NCBI GenBank assembly: GCA_963812945.1
Contig: CAWEXD010000008.1
Coordinates: forward strand, 2,914,001 to 2,978,000
Source of the DNA: DASRDR01 sp963812945 [NCBI: uncultured Candidatus Rokubacteria bacterium]
Lineage (GTDB): Bacteria > Methylomirabilota > Methylomirabilia > Rokubacteriales
Reading direction: 5' to 3'
DNA length: 64,000 bases
How positions within the stretch are numbered: the first letter of the stretch is position 1; each line of letters opens with the position of its first letter. A program made the translations under genes and the position numbers. Positions 16,323 through 25,042 of the stretch are shown here, one piece after another. The notes below the pieces were generated by a model that saw only the letters and a program-made list of their open reading frames with translations, was not told where the DNA came from and did not search any database.

Positions 16323-17316
16323 CTACAGGGCGTTGATCTTCTCGAGCATGCCCGGCGGCCAGCTCTTGGCCAGGTCGGAGCTCAGGTACATCTTCTGCGC
16401 GTGCTCGCGGAACGCCTTGACGTCCGGCGTGTAGATCTCGAGCCCGCCCTTCCGGAAGGTGTCGGCGAGCTCCGCCTCGCGCTTCAGATGCTCGGCGGCG
16501 CTCCACGCGATGGCCTTGTCGGCGGCGGCCTGGAAGGTCTTCTGCTTGGCCGGCCCCATGCCCTCCCAGGTCTTCAGGTTCACCGTGAGGAGGTCGAACC
16601 CGACCAGGTGCGAGGTCAGCACGATCTGGGACATCACCTCGTAGAACTTCATGTTCTGGACGTTGGGCAAGGGGTTGTCCTGGCCGTCGATGGCGCCGGT
16701 CTGGAGGCCCGTGTAGACCTCGGCGTAGGCCATGGGCGTGGGATTGGCGCCCAGCGAGCGCCCGAGGAACTGCCAGGCGTCGCCGCCCGGCATCCGGAGC
16801 TTGATGCCGGCCATGTCCGCCGGCGTCGTGATCTTCTTCTTCGGCTTGAGCCCGACCTGCCGGGTGCCGAAGAACGTCGGCCCGAGGATCTTCACCTTGA
16901 CCTCGTCCTCGACCATCTTCTTCATCTGGGCGCCCAGGTCGCTGGCGAAGAAGGCGTTCAGGTGGTTGGCGTCCCGGAAGAGGTACGCCGACGTCAGGAT
17001 CGACCAGGCGGGCAGCTGGTTGGAGATGTCCTGCGGCGCGATGTTGCCCATCTCGAGGTTGTTGCGCTGGAGGGCGACCAGCTCGGTGCCCTGCTTGAAC
17101 AAGCGAGCCGTTGTAGAACGGCTCCACCTTGAAGTCGGCCGCGATCTCCTTGGCGAACATCTCGATCATGCTCGCGCGGATGTCCCGGTCGGAGAACACC
17201 GCGGCGAAGCGGAGCGTGGGCGGGGCCTGCGCCCGCGCCAGGGCGGGCACCAGGCCCGCCGCGGCCAGGGCCGCCCCCGCCTTGAGAACCGAACGACGGT
17301 CGATCAGGAAGTCCAT
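16323..17316 (-). pseudogene. dctP: TRAP transporter substrate-binding protein DctP, broken by one extra base
   Basis: Two frames together make one full-length receptor of about 331 residues. The 5' frame (ATG 17316) encodes a twin-arginine-like signal (DRRSVLKAGAALAAAGLVPA) and the mature start TLRFAAVFSDRDIRASM up to FYNGSL. The 3' frame resumes at FKQGTELVALQRNNLEMGN and runs to a normal end. The total length is 3n+1, and removing one base at about 17101-17104 (the CTTG reading on the minus strand) restores the frame. Either the gene is freshly inactivated or the assembly has an indel. An intact protein would bind the carboxylate for the DctQM permease and form part of the quinate/shikimate locus. 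Confidence 0.85.
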
Positions 17317-17347
17317 GCTCGTTCTCCTCTCGTGACGTCCGGTGACG

Positions 17348-18044
17348 TCAGCTCTTGGTGGTCAGGTAGCCGAGAACCACGTCGGCGACCAGCTCGCGCC
17401 GCCGGCGAACGTCGCCCTTGGCGCCCATGTCCCGCTGGAAGATCGCTCCGAAGGTGTACTGGTTGGTCACGTTGAACAGCCCGAGGGCGGCGATCGATCA
17501 TGTGGACGTCGACGGGATCGGCATCGGCGCGGAAGATCCCGTCGGCCTGCCCGCGCGCGATGACCCGGGCCAGGCGCTCGATGATCGGGCGATTGAGGGA
17601 CCGCATCGCCTTCGACTTCCGGAAGTGGCCGCCCCGGGCCTGGTTCTCGGCCACCACCAGCCGCACGAACCCCTCGTGCTCGAGGTAGTAGGTGAAGGTG
17701 AACTCGACGATCCGGCGGATGGCGTCCGCGGGGTCGAGGTGATCCAGGTCGAGGAGGCCCTCGGCCTGGCGGATCTCCGCATAGACGTGCTCGAGCACCG
17801 CCAGGTAGATCTGCTCCTTGCCGCCGAAGTGGTAGTTGATCAGGGCGCGGGTGGTGTCGGTGCGGGCGGCGATCGCGTCCATGCTGGCGCCCTTGTAGCC
17901 GCGGGCCGCGAACTCGTCGATCGCCGCGCGCACGATGCGGGCGCGATTGGCCTCCGGCGCCTTGGGCTTGCGCATGGCGGCATTGCGCGCCGGGGCCCGC
18001 CGGCCCTGGCGTCGCTGGGGGCGCCCACTTGGAATTGACGACAT
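17348..18044 (-). pseudogene. TetR family regulator, broken by one extra base
   Basis: The N-terminal TetR HTH is clear: NRARIVRAAIDEFAARGYKG, then MDAIAARTDTTRALINYHFG and GKEQIYLAVLEHVYAEIRQ. The first frame is sound to DADPVDVHMI near 17500. The second frame continues with IAALGLFNVTNQYTFGAIFQ and ends in YLTTKS at 17348. One extra base in GATCGATC (about 17494-17500) separates them; total length is 3n+1. Start: ATG 18044 or ATG 17975. It lies 31 bp upstream of dctP and divergent from the dehydroshikimate dehydratase operon, the natural place for the pathway regulator. Without the final helices, ligand binding and dimerisation would be lost. Confidence 0.82.
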
Positions 18045-18149
18045 TGCAAGGTAAATTAACAGCACTGACAGTTTCGCGCAAGCGGCGCACCCGAGGGTAA
18101 CGACCGACCGTGTCCTGGCCGCGGGCTCTCGCCTGCGAGGAGCCGCCGG
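18045..18149. promoter_or_regulatory. Divergent control region between tetR and the protocatechuate operon
   Basis: A 105-bp gap with an AT-rich patch (AAGGTAAATTAACAG at about 18049-18063) in an otherwise GC-rich stretch. TTGACG at 18034-18039, inside the tetR start, and TAACAG about 16 bp later could serve the plus strand. No strong palindrome is visible, so the TetR operator is not located. It is the only plausible site for control of the dehydroshikimate operon. Confidence 0.35.
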
Positions 18150-19004
18150 ATGACGCTCGAGGAAGCCCTGCCGGAGCCGGCCAACCCCCTGGGGATGGAC
18201 GGCATCGAGTTCGTCGAGTACGCCACGCCCCGCCCGCAGGAGTTCGGCGCGCTCCTGCAGAAGCTCGGCTTCCAGGCGGTGGCCCGGCACCGCTCGCGCG
18301 AGGTCGTGCTCTACCGCCAGGGCGGCATGAACCTGATCGTGAACGCGCACCAGCCGAAGCGCCCCGCCCCTGCCCTGTCCGCGGTGGCGCTGCGCGTGCG
18401 CGACGCCGCCTTCGCGCACCAGCGCTCGCTCGACCTCGGCGCCTGGGACCAGCCGACGCGCGCGGCCGCGATGGAGCTCAACATCCCGGGCATCCACGGC
18501 GTCGGGGACAGCCTCGTCTACTTCGTGGACCGCTACCAGGACTTCACGATCTACGACGTCGACTTCGTGCCGATCCCCGGCGTCGAGCCCCGCCCGCCCG
18601 CGCTGGGCGGACTCCACTGGTTCGGCATCGTGCAGGCCATCCTGGCCGACCGCACGGCCGACTGGCTCGACTTCTACCGGACCCTCTTCGGATTCGCGGC
18701 GCTGCCGCGGGGCCAGCACTTCGGCGTGCTGCCCGGGGGCACGCTGCTCGAGAGCCCCTGCCGGAAGTTCTACCTGCAGCTCATCGAGCCCTCGCCGAGA
18801 TCGGAGGACGCCCCCGGGGAGGAAGGCCTCGTGCGAGCCGGCCTGGGCGCCCCGGACGTCCCGCTCGTGACCCGGATGCTCAAGGAGCGGGGCATCGTGT
18901 TCATCGATCGCGGCACGGTGCAGCCGAGCGACAAGGGCGCGCTCACCCAGGTGTACCTGGGGAGCGTGACCTTCGAGCTGGTCAAGAGCCACCTCGCGCC
19001 ATGA
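18150..19004 (+). CDS. VOC / 4-hydroxyphenylpyruvate dioxygenase-like protein, QuiC C-domain type
   Basis: 284 residues with two vicinal-oxygen-chelate repeats: GMDGIEFVEYATPRPQEFGA up to VYFVDRYQDF, and LGGLHWFGIVQAILADRTAD up to VYLGSVTFELVKS. The arrangement equals the HPPD-like half that is fused to dehydroshikimate dehydratase in QuiC-type enzymes; here the two halves are separate, overlapping genes. Metal ligands of true HPPD (two His and one Glu) are only partly apparent (H near residue 151, E near 278), so dioxygenase activity is doubtful. It may support the dehydratase as a partner subunit. First gene of the plus-strand operon. Confidence 0.75.
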   Translation: MTLEEALPEPANPLGMDGIEFVEYATPRPQEFGALLQKLGFQAVARHRSREVVLYRQGGMNLIVNAHQPKRPAPALSAVALRVRDAAFAHQRSLDLGAWDQPTRAAAMELNIPGIHGVGDSLVYFVDRYQDFTIYDVDFVPIPGVEPRPPALGGLHWFGIVQAILADRTADWLDFYRTLFGFAALPRGQHFGVLPGGTLLESPCRKFYLQLIEPSPRSEDAPGEEGLVRAGLGAPDVPLVTRMLKERGIVFIDRGTVQPSDKGALTQVYLGSVTFELVKSHLAP

Positions 19005-19891
19005 ACCTCGATCACTTCGGCATGGACACGATCACCCTGGCGGGCCCGCTGGAGCCGAAGCTCCGGGCGGTGCGGGCAGCCGGATTCACGCAGGTCATGC
19101 TCAACGCTGGGGACATCGTCGGCCATCCCCAGGGCGAGCCGGCGGCGGTCGAAGCGGTGCGGCAGAGCGGGCTTCGCGTCACCGGGTTCCAGGTGCTGCG
19201 CGACTTCGAGGGGCTCTCCGGGCACCTCCACGCCTACAAGGTGGACGTCGCGAAGGCCATGTTCGAGATGTGCAGCGCCCTCGGCTCGCGGCTCCTGCTC
19301 GTCTGCTCGTCGACGTCCGGCCACGCGAGCGGCGAGACCGACGCCCTGGTCAAGGACCTCCAGAAGCTCGCGATCCTGGCGGTGCCGTTCGGCATCCGCG
19401 TGGCCTACGAGGCCTTGTCCTGGGGCCGGTTCGTCAACGAGTACCCGCGGTCCTGGGAGCTGGTGCGGGCGGCCGATCGCGCCAACCTCGGCGTCTGCCT
19501 GGACTCCTTCCACATCCTGGCGGGCGACAGCGGCCTGGACGCCCTCGCCGACATCGACCCTCGCAAGGTGTTCCTGGTGCAGCTGTCGGACTTCATGTGG
19601 CAGGAGGTCCGCTCGCGGGACGAGCGCATCGACACGGCGCGCCACTTCCGCGTCTTCCCCGGCGAGGGCGTGCACAGCGAGCAACTGGCCGAGCTGGTGC
19701 GCCGCGTCGACGAGACGGGGTACCGGGGCGACTACAGCTTCGAGGTGTTCAACGACGACTACCGCACCTTGCCGCTCCCGATGGTGGCCGAGCGCGCGCG
19801 CCGCTCCGTGAAGTGGCTCACCGACCAGGTCTCGCGCCGGAGCCTGCCGCCCCGGCGGCCGATACCGCGCGGCGCGCGTCGCTGGGCGTGA
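19001..19891 (+). CDS. 3-Dehydroshikimate dehydratase-like TIM-barrel protein
   Basis: 296 residues of the xylose-isomerase-like / AP-endonuclease-2 fold. Signature strands are YEALSWGRF (metal-ligand Glu), LGVCLDSFHILAGD (Asp and His), VFLVQLSDF, HFRVFPGEG and YSFEVFNDDY (last metal-ligand Glu), matching AsbF/QuiC-type dehydratases. The reaction would be 3-dehydroshikimate to protocatechuate plus water. The ATG overlaps the previous stop (ATGA), so the HPPD-like partner is made together with it. The downstream pca genes consume protocatechuate, which makes this call strong by context. Confidence 0.85.
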   Translation: MNLDHFGMDTITLAGPLEPKLRAVRAAGFTQVMLNAGDIVGHPQGEPAAVEAVRQSGLRVTGFQVLRDFEGLSGHLHAYKVDVAKAMFEMCSALGSRLLLVCSSTSGHASGETDALVKDLQKLAILAVPFGIRVAYEALSWGRFVNEYPRSWELVRAADRANLGVCLDSFHILAGDSGLDALADIDPRKVFLVQLSDFMWQEVRSRDERIDTARHFRVFPGEGVHSEQLAELVRRVDETGYRGDYSFEVFNDDYRTLPLPMVAERARRSVKWLTDQVSRRSLPPRRPIPRGARRWA

Positions 19892-19914
19892 GCGGGGCGT
19901 GAGCCCACAGGCCG

Positions 19915-19986
19915 CCACAGGCCGAAGGCCGTCCGATCGAGGCCGTCCGATCAACTCCCGCGGAGCCCCACAGGCCGAAGGCCGTC
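19915..19986. repeat. 19-bp direct repeat pair in a 226-bp intergenic gap
   Basis: CCACAGGCCGAAGGCCGTC occurs at 19915-19933 and again at 19968-19986, with another GGCCGTCC between them. Each copy contains GGCCGAAGGCC, a short palindromic unit that can form a hairpin. It lies between the dehydroshikimate dehydratase and pcaC genes. It may be a small intergenic repeat or a weak terminator/attenuator. Confidence 0.5.
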
Positions 19987-20117
19987 TGCGGGTAGCCCCG
20001 TGAGCGCGGCGTCGCCCACGCGCCGCCCTGGGTTATCCTCGGGGTGGCGCCGCTGCCGTCCATCGAGCCCAGCCGCGCCGTGGTGGCCACCATCGGCGGG
20101 ATTGCAGGAGAACGGCC

Positions 20118-20522
20118 ATGCCTGACGGCGACCGGTACGAGCGAGGGATGAAGACCCGGCGCCAGGTGCTGGGCGACGCGCACGTCGACCGGGCGGTCGC
20201 GAACACGACGCCCTTCGACGAGGACTTCCAGCGCTACATCACCCAGGCCGCCTGGGGCGACGTCTGGTCGCGGCCGGGGCTCGACCACCGGACCCGGCAT
20301 CTCGTGACGCTGGCCGTCCTGGCGGCCCTCGGCCGGGAGGCCGAGCTCGAGATGCACGTCCGCGCGACCCGGAACACCGGCGTCACGCCCGACGACCTCA
20401 AGGAAGTGCTCCTGCACGTGGCGGTCTACGCCGGGGTGCCCGCCGCGAACAGCGCGTTCGGCGCCGCGAAGCGCGTGTACGCGCAGCAGCGGGCCCAGGA
20501 CCAGGAAGGAGGCAAGCCGTGA
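20118..20522 (+). CDS. pcaC: 4-Carboxymuconolactone decarboxylase
   Basis: 134-residue AhpD-like helical protein. YERGMKTRRQVLGDAHVDRA at the start, YITQAAWGDVWSRPGLDHRT, and LVTLAVLAALGREAELEMHV with the proton-shuttle His region are the standard PcaC signatures. It decarboxylates 4-carboxymuconolactone to the enol-lactone in the protocatechuate branch of the beta-ketoadipate pathway. AGGAG ends about 8 bp before ATG 20118, supporting this start. Its stop overlaps the GTG of pcaH (GTGA). Confidence 0.92.
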   Translation: MPDGDRYERGMKTRRQVLGDAHVDRAVANTTPFDEDFQRYITQAAWGDVWSRPGLDHRTRHLVTLAVLAALGREAELEMHVRATRNTGVTPDDLKEVLLHVAVYAGVPAANSAFGAAKRVYAQQRAQDQEGGKP

Positions 20523-21244
20523 GGACGAATCCGCCCAGGAGCGTGACCTCGCTCGATCCCGACTCGCACCCCCCGCATCTCCACGAGGCCTATCGCTCGT
20601 CGGTGCTGCGCGCCCCCAGGCGCGTCCTGACGCCGATGCCGCAGACCCTGTCCGAGCTGACCGGCCCGGTCTACGGCCACGACGACGTCGACCCGCTGGA
20701 CAGCGATCTCACCAAGAGCGCCGCCCGGAACGGGGAGCCCCTGGGCGAGCGGATCATCGTGGTGGGCCGGGTCCTGGACGAGAACAACCGGCCCGTGCCG
20801 AACGCGCTGGTCGAGGTGTGGCAGGCGAACGCGGCGGGCCGGTACGTCCAGGCCAGCGACCAGCACCCCGCGCCGCTCGACCCGAACTTCGTCGGCGCCG
20901 GCCGGTGCCTCACGAACGAGGCGGGCGAGTATGCCTTCACCACGATCAAGCCCGGCGCGTACCCCTGGCGCAACCACGAGAACGCGTGGCGGCCCGCGCA
21001 CATCCACTTCTCGCTGTTCGGCGAGAACTTCCTCGCGCGGCTCGTCACGCAGATGTACTTCCCCGGCGACCCCTTGATGGCGCTCGACCCGATCGTGAGC
21101 GGCATCCTCGACGAGAAGGTCCGCGGCCGGCTGGTCTCGAGCTACGCGCACGACGTCACCCGGCCCGAGTGGGCGCTGGGCTACCGCTTCGACATCGTGC
21201 TCTCGGGAACCCGCATGACGCCCTTCGAGAGCCGCGGAGCGTGA
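20519..21244 (+). CDS. pcaH: Protocatechuate 3,4-dioxygenase beta subunit
   Basis: 241 residues with GTG start overlapping pcaC. The intradiol dioxygenase core is complete: GRVLDENNRPVPNALVEVWQ, then AAGRYVQ, FTTIKPGAYPW (iron-ligand Tyr region) and NAWRPAHIHFSLFG (iron-ligand His pair). The N-terminal YRSSVLRAPRRVLTPMPQTL is the beta-subunit-specific arm. With PcaG it cleaves protocatechuate between the two hydroxyls to 3-carboxy-cis,cis-muconate using Fe(III). Confidence 0.95.
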   Translation: MRTNPPRSVTSLDPDSHPPHLHEAYRSSVLRAPRRVLTPMPQTLSELTGPVYGHDDVDPLDSDLTKSAARNGEPLGERIIVVGRVLDENNRPVPNALVEVWQANAAGRYVQASDQHPAPLDPNFVGAGRCLTNEAGEYAFTTIKPGAYPWRNHENAWRPAHIHFSLFGENFLARLVTQMYFPGDPLMALDPIVSGILDEKVRGRLVSSYAHDVTRPEWALGYRFDIVLSGTRMTPFESRGA

Positions 21245-21249
21245 GCGCC

Positions 21250-21825
21250 ATGCTCGGGCAGACCCCCAGCCAGACGGTCGGTCCCTTCTTCGTGTTCGGC
21301 CTGCTCCGCGGCGACGACCATGTCCTGGTGAACGACCAGACCCGGGGCCAGCGCATCATCGTCCACGGTCACGTGATCGACGGCAGCGGGGCCGCCATCG
21401 ACGACGCGCTGGTCGAGATCTGGCAGGCCGATGCGGCCGGAATCTTCAACCATCCGGACGACCCGCGCTGCGGCCAGGTCGACAAGCATTTCCGCGGCTT
21501 CGGCCGGGCCGGCACCAGCAACCGGGAGCGCGAGTACTCGTTCAAGACGGTCAAGCCGGGCCCGGTGCCGGGGCCGGACGGGACCACCCAGACCCCGCAT
21601 CTCGGTATGCGCATCTTCGCGCGCGGCATGCTGCTCCACCTGCTGACCCGGGTGTACTTCTCCGACGAGAGCGCCAACGCGCAGGACCCCGTCCTGAGCT
21701 CGATCGCCGATGCCGAGCGGCGCAAGACGCTGATCGCCGTCCGCGAGGCGGTCCAGGACGCGCCCACGTACCGGATGGACATCCGTCTCCAGGGCGACCG
21801 CGAAACGGTCTTCTTCAGCCCGTAG
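21250..21825 (+). CDS. pcaG: Protocatechuate 3,4-dioxygenase alpha subunit
   Basis: 191 residues from ATG 21250; an in-frame GTG at 21241 overlapping the pcaH stop is an alternative. The alpha-specific start LGQTPSQTVGPFF is present. Alpha subunits lack the catalytic iron ligands, in agreement with the altered HLGMRIFARGMLLHLLTRVY segment in place of the beta-subunit His motif. It pairs with PcaH. The frame is shared with an open upstream antisense-like stretch that was discarded. Confidence 0.94.
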   Translation: MLGQTPSQTVGPFFVFGLLRGDDHVLVNDQTRGQRIIVHGHVIDGSGAAIDDALVEIWQADAAGIFNHPDDPRCGQVDKHFRGFGRAGTSNREREYSFKTVKPGPVPGPDGTTQTPHLGMRIFARGMLLHLLTRVYFSDESANAQDPVLSSIADAERRKTLIAVREAVQDAPTYRMDIRLQGDRETVFFSP

Positions 21826-21844
21826 CGGGCGAGCGAGGGCCGCC

Positions 21845-23155
21845 GTGCTGGGTTCCGTGCTCGGGGACGAGGAGCTCGCCCGGATCTTCTCGGAGGAGCG
21901 GTACGTCGCCGAGATGCTGACCGTCGAGGCCGCGCTGGCGGCGGTCGAGGCCAGGCTGGGCGTGATCCCGGCCGCGTCGGGCAAGGTCATCGCCGAGCGG
22001 GCAGCGAGCTTCCGGCCGGATCTGGGCTTGATCCGGTCGCGGATGGCCGATGACGGCGTCCCGGTGATCGAGCTGGTCCGGCAGCTCCGTGAGCACGTCG
22101 GCGGGGCGGCGGCGGACGACGTCCACTTCGGGGCGACCACGCAGGACATCATGGACACCGCGCTGGTCCTGCAGATGCGCGCCGCGCTGGCGGCCGTCCA
22201 GAAGACGCTCGGCCGCGTCGTCGACAACCTGGCGGCGATGGCCCTCCGCTACCGGGAGACGGTGATGCCGGGCCGGACCCACTCCCAGCAGGCCGTGCCG
22301 ATCCCGTTCGGGCTCAAGGCGGCGGCGTGGCTGGCGCCCCTCCTTCGCCACCGGGCGCGGCTCGGCGAGATCCGGCCGCGGGTGCTGGCCGTGCAGCTGG
22401 GCGGGGCCGCCGGCACGCTGGAGCCGCTCGGGGAGCGCGGCGTGGACGTGGCCGAGGCGCTGGCGGCCGAGCTCGGCCTGTCGGCGCCGCCCTTGCCGTG
22501 GCATACGCAGCGCGACACCCTGGCGGAGGTGGCCGGCTGGCTGTCGCTGGTCAGCGGGAGCCTCGCCAAGATGGCGCAGGACGTCATCCTCCTGGCGCAG
22601 ACCGAGATCGGCGAGGTGCGCGAGACGGCCGAGGAAGGGCGCGGCGGGTCGAGCACCATGCCGCAGAAGGTCAACCCGGTCGCGAGCGAGCAGATCGTCG
22701 CGGCGGCGCGGCTGAATGCGGCGCTCCTGGGCGCGATGCACCAGGCCCTGATCCAGGAGCACGAGCGCGCCACGAGCGGCTGGCAGATGGAGTGGCGGGC
22801 GCTGCCCGAGATGTTCGAGCTGACGGCCTCGGCGCTTCAGAAGGCCGAGCGCCTCAGCGCCCATCTCCACGTCGACGAGGCGCGCATGCGGGAGAACGTC
22901 CGCGCCTCGAACGGCCTGATGCTGGCCGAGACGGTCACCTTCGCGCTCTCGACGACGATGAGCCGCAAGGCGGCCCGAGCCCTGGTCACCGCCGCCTGCC
23001 GGACCGCCCGGGCGGAGCACCGCCACCTGGTCGACGTGGTGCGGGCTCAGACGGACGCGCCGCTCGACTGGGAGGCGCTGAAGGATGAGTCCGCTCATCT
23101 CGGATCGGCGCAGGCGTTCATCGACCGGGTGCTGGCCGAAGCGAGGTCGAGGTAG
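21845..23155 (+). CDS. pcaB: 3-Carboxy-cis,cis-muconate cycloisomerase
   Basis: 436-residue member of the fumarase/aspartase superfamily. Conserved region 1 is GGAAADDVHFGATTQDIMDT, region 2 GRTHSQQAVPIPFGLKAAAW, and the signature loop GSSTMPQKVNPVASEQ contains the catalytic Ser. PcaB closes carboxymuconate to 4-carboxymuconolactone. It starts with GTG 19 bp after pcaG and continues the operon. Length is normal for the family. Confidence 0.94.
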   Translation: MLGSVLGDEELARIFSEERYVAEMLTVEAALAAVEARLGVIPAASGKVIAERAASFRPDLGLIRSRMADDGVPVIELVRQLREHVGGAAADDVHFGATTQDIMDTALVLQMRAALAAVQKTLGRVVDNLAAMALRYRETVMPGRTHSQQAVPIPFGLKAAAWLAPLLRHRARLGEIRPRVLAVQLGGAAGTLEPLGERGVDVAEALAAELGLSAPPLPWHTQRDTLAEVAGWLSLVSGSLAKMAQDVILLAQTEIGEVRETAEEGRGGSSTMPQKVNPVASEQIVAAARLNAALLGAMHQALIQEHERATSGWQMEWRALPEMFELTASALQKAERLSAHLHVDEARMRENVRASNGLMLAETVTFALSTTMSRKAARALVTAACRTARAEHRHLVDVVRAQTDAPLDWEALKDESAHLGSAQAFIDRVLAEARSR

Positions 23156-23250
23156 CCACCGGCTCGTTCGGCCGCGCCGCGGGCGCACGGCCCGCCGCGT
23201 CGGCCGCGCTATTGCGGGACTGACAACGTTCTCGAGTGGAGGAATACCGC

Positions 23251-23727
23251 ATGCGCCTGATGCTGCTCAATGGCCCGAACCTGAACCTCCTCGGCGTGCG
23301 CGAGCCGCACATCTACGGGACGACCACGCTCGCCGCCATCGAGCGGAGCTGCCGGGCCTGCGCCGAGTCCCTCGGCGCGACGCTGGCGTTCCACCAGAGC
23401 AATCACGAGGGCGAGCTCGTCGACCTGATCCAGTCGGCGCGCCAGAGCGCCGACGCCCTCATCATCAATCCCGCCGCCTACTCGTTCACGTCGATCGCCA
23501 TCTACGACGCGCTGAAGGCCTTCGAGGGCCCGATCATCGAGCTCCACATCTCCAACATCCACGCGCGGGACGAGCTGCATCGTCACTCGAAGCTCTCCAG
23601 CGCCGTGAAAGCGGTGATCTGCGGCCTCGGCCCCTACGGCTACATCGTGGCCATGCAGGCGGCCGCCCAGCTCCTCGGCCGGATCCCCGAGGCGTGGCCG
23701 GCGTGCCTGCGGGAAGGCCCGCGGTGA
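23251..23727 (+). CDS. aroQ: Type II 3-dehydroquinate dehydratase
   Basis: 158 residues. Motifs run in family order: MLLNGPNLNLLGVREPHIYG (lid loop), FHQSNHEGELVDLIQSA, INPAAYSFTSIAIYDAL and ELHISNIHARDELHRHS with the general-acid His. The lid Arg and Tyr (REPHIYG) are present. The start at ATG 23251 is preceded by GGAGG; a GTG at 23236 is less likely. Within a pca operon its role should be catabolic (dehydroquinate to dehydroshikimate, like QuiB), linking quinate dehydrogenase to the dehydratase. Confidence 0.93.
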   Translation: MRLMLLNGPNLNLLGVREPHIYGTTTLAAIERSCRACAESLGATLAFHQSNHEGELVDLIQSARQSADALIINPAAYSFTSIAIYDALKAFEGPIIELHISNIHARDELHRHSKLSSAVKAVICGLGPYGYIVAMQAAAQLLGRIPEAWPACLREGPR

Positions 23728-23734
23728 GCGGCTG

Positions 23735-24964
23735 ATGAGCAGGATCTATCGCGCCCCCGGCGCGCTCCTGACCGAGCGCGAGCATTCGGTCCCGCTCGAT
23801 CACGGGCGCCCCGACGGCGCGAGGATGACCGTCTTCACGCGCGAGGTCGCCACGCCGGACGACGCGGCACGGCCGTATCTCCTCTTCCTCCAGGGCGGCC
23901 CCGGCTTCGAGGCCACCCGGCCGACGAGCCCTCCGTCCGGCTGGATGAAGCGGGCCCTCGAGGACTACCGGATCCTGCTCCTCGACCAGCGCGGGACGGG
24001 GCGATCGACGCCGGTCGGCCCGGAGATCCCCGGCCGGACCCCGCAGGATCAGGCCGCCTACCTGACGCACTTCCGGGCCGACTCGATCGTCCACGACGCG
24101 GAGCTGATCCGCCGGGAGCTCGGCGTCGAGCGCTGGAGCGTCCTCGGGCAGAGCTTCGGGGGCTTCACGTCGATGACCTACCTGTCGCTCGCGCCCGAGG
24201 GCCTGCGCGAGGCGCTCATCACGGGGGGCCTGTCGCCGGTCGGCCGGCCGCCCGACGACGTGTACGCGAGAACCTCGGTCCGGCTCATCGAGAAGAACCG
24301 CGCGTACTTCGAGCGCTATCCCGACGATCGGCCCAAGGTCAGGGAGATCCTCGAGCGGCTCGACGCCGAGGACGTTCGCCTCCCCTCGGGAGATCGGCTG
24401 ACCGCCCGCCGGTTCCGCCAGCTCGGGATGTGGCTCGGCGACAGCGCGGGCTGGGAGCTGCTCCACCACGTCGTCGAGCTTCCGTTCGGCTCGCCGGCGT
24501 TCCTCCACGACGCGGAGGCCGGCAGCCGGTGGGCGAGGAACCCACTCTACGCCACGCTCCATGAGTCGAGCTACGCCGACGGCTTCCGGACGCGCTGGTC
24601 GGCCGCCCGCGTGCTCCCCGCCGAGGTCGAGGCAGAGCGCTACTTCACCGCCGAGCACGTCTTTCCGTGGATGTGGGAGGACTACGGGCCCCTGCGACCC
24701 CACCGGCCCGCGGCGGAGATCCTCGCCGAGCACGCGTGGCCGACGCTCTACGACGCGGACCGGCTCCGCGAGAACGACGTCCCCGTGGCGGCGACGATCT
24801 ACGTCGACGATCTGTACGTCGAGCGCGACTTCGCGATGGAGACCGCAGCCCTGATCAAGGGCCTGCGCCCGTGGATCACGAACGAGTACGAGCACAACGG
24901 CCTGCGCGCCGACGGGGAGCGGGTGCTCGACCGGCTGATCGCCCTGGTCAAGGGGCGCGCGTAG
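23735..24964 (+). CDS. Alpha/beta-hydrolase, S33 prolyl-aminopeptidase-like
   Basis: 409 residues. Opening HSVPLDHGRPDGARMTVFTR, oxyanion segment LLFLQGGPGFEA, nucleophile elbow VLGQSFGGF (Ser), acid at IYVDDLYVERD and His in YEHNGLR are the S33 proline iminopeptidase (PAP II) arrangement with a large helical cap. It lies 7 bp after aroQ, so it belongs to the catabolic operon. No obvious pcaD (enol-lactone hydrolase) gene is present. This hydrolase might stand in, but its sequence resembles an aminopeptidase more than PcaD. Confidence 0.8.
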   Translation: MSRIYRAPGALLTEREHSVPLDHGRPDGARMTVFTREVATPDDAARPYLLFLQGGPGFEATRPTSPPSGWMKRALEDYRILLLDQRGTGRSTPVGPEIPGRTPQDQAAYLTHFRADSIVHDAELIRRELGVERWSVLGQSFGGFTSMTYLSLAPEGLREALITGGLSPVGRPPDDVYARTSVRLIEKNRAYFERYPDDRPKVREILERLDAEDVRLPSGDRLTARRFRQLGMWLGDSAGWELLHHVVELPFGSPAFLHDAEAGSRWARNPLYATLHESSYADGFRTRWSAARVLPAEVEAERYFTAEHVFPWMWEDYGPLRPHRPAAEILAEHAWPTLYDADRLRENDVPVAATIYVDDLYVERDFAMETAALIKGLRPWITNEYEHNGLRADGERVLDRLIALVKGRA

Positions 24965-25042
24965 CGGCACAAGGCGAGCGCGAGCCGCATGGAGTCTCCT
25001 TCGGGAGGCGGCGCACGTTATCCTGGAACCCGGAGCACTACC

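Noticed and set aside
17304-18992. 562-codon minus frame including the TetR region
   Set aside because: Only the TetR part (17500-18044) is real; the upstream half is antisense to the HPPD-like gene and the downstream end is out of frame after the extra base.
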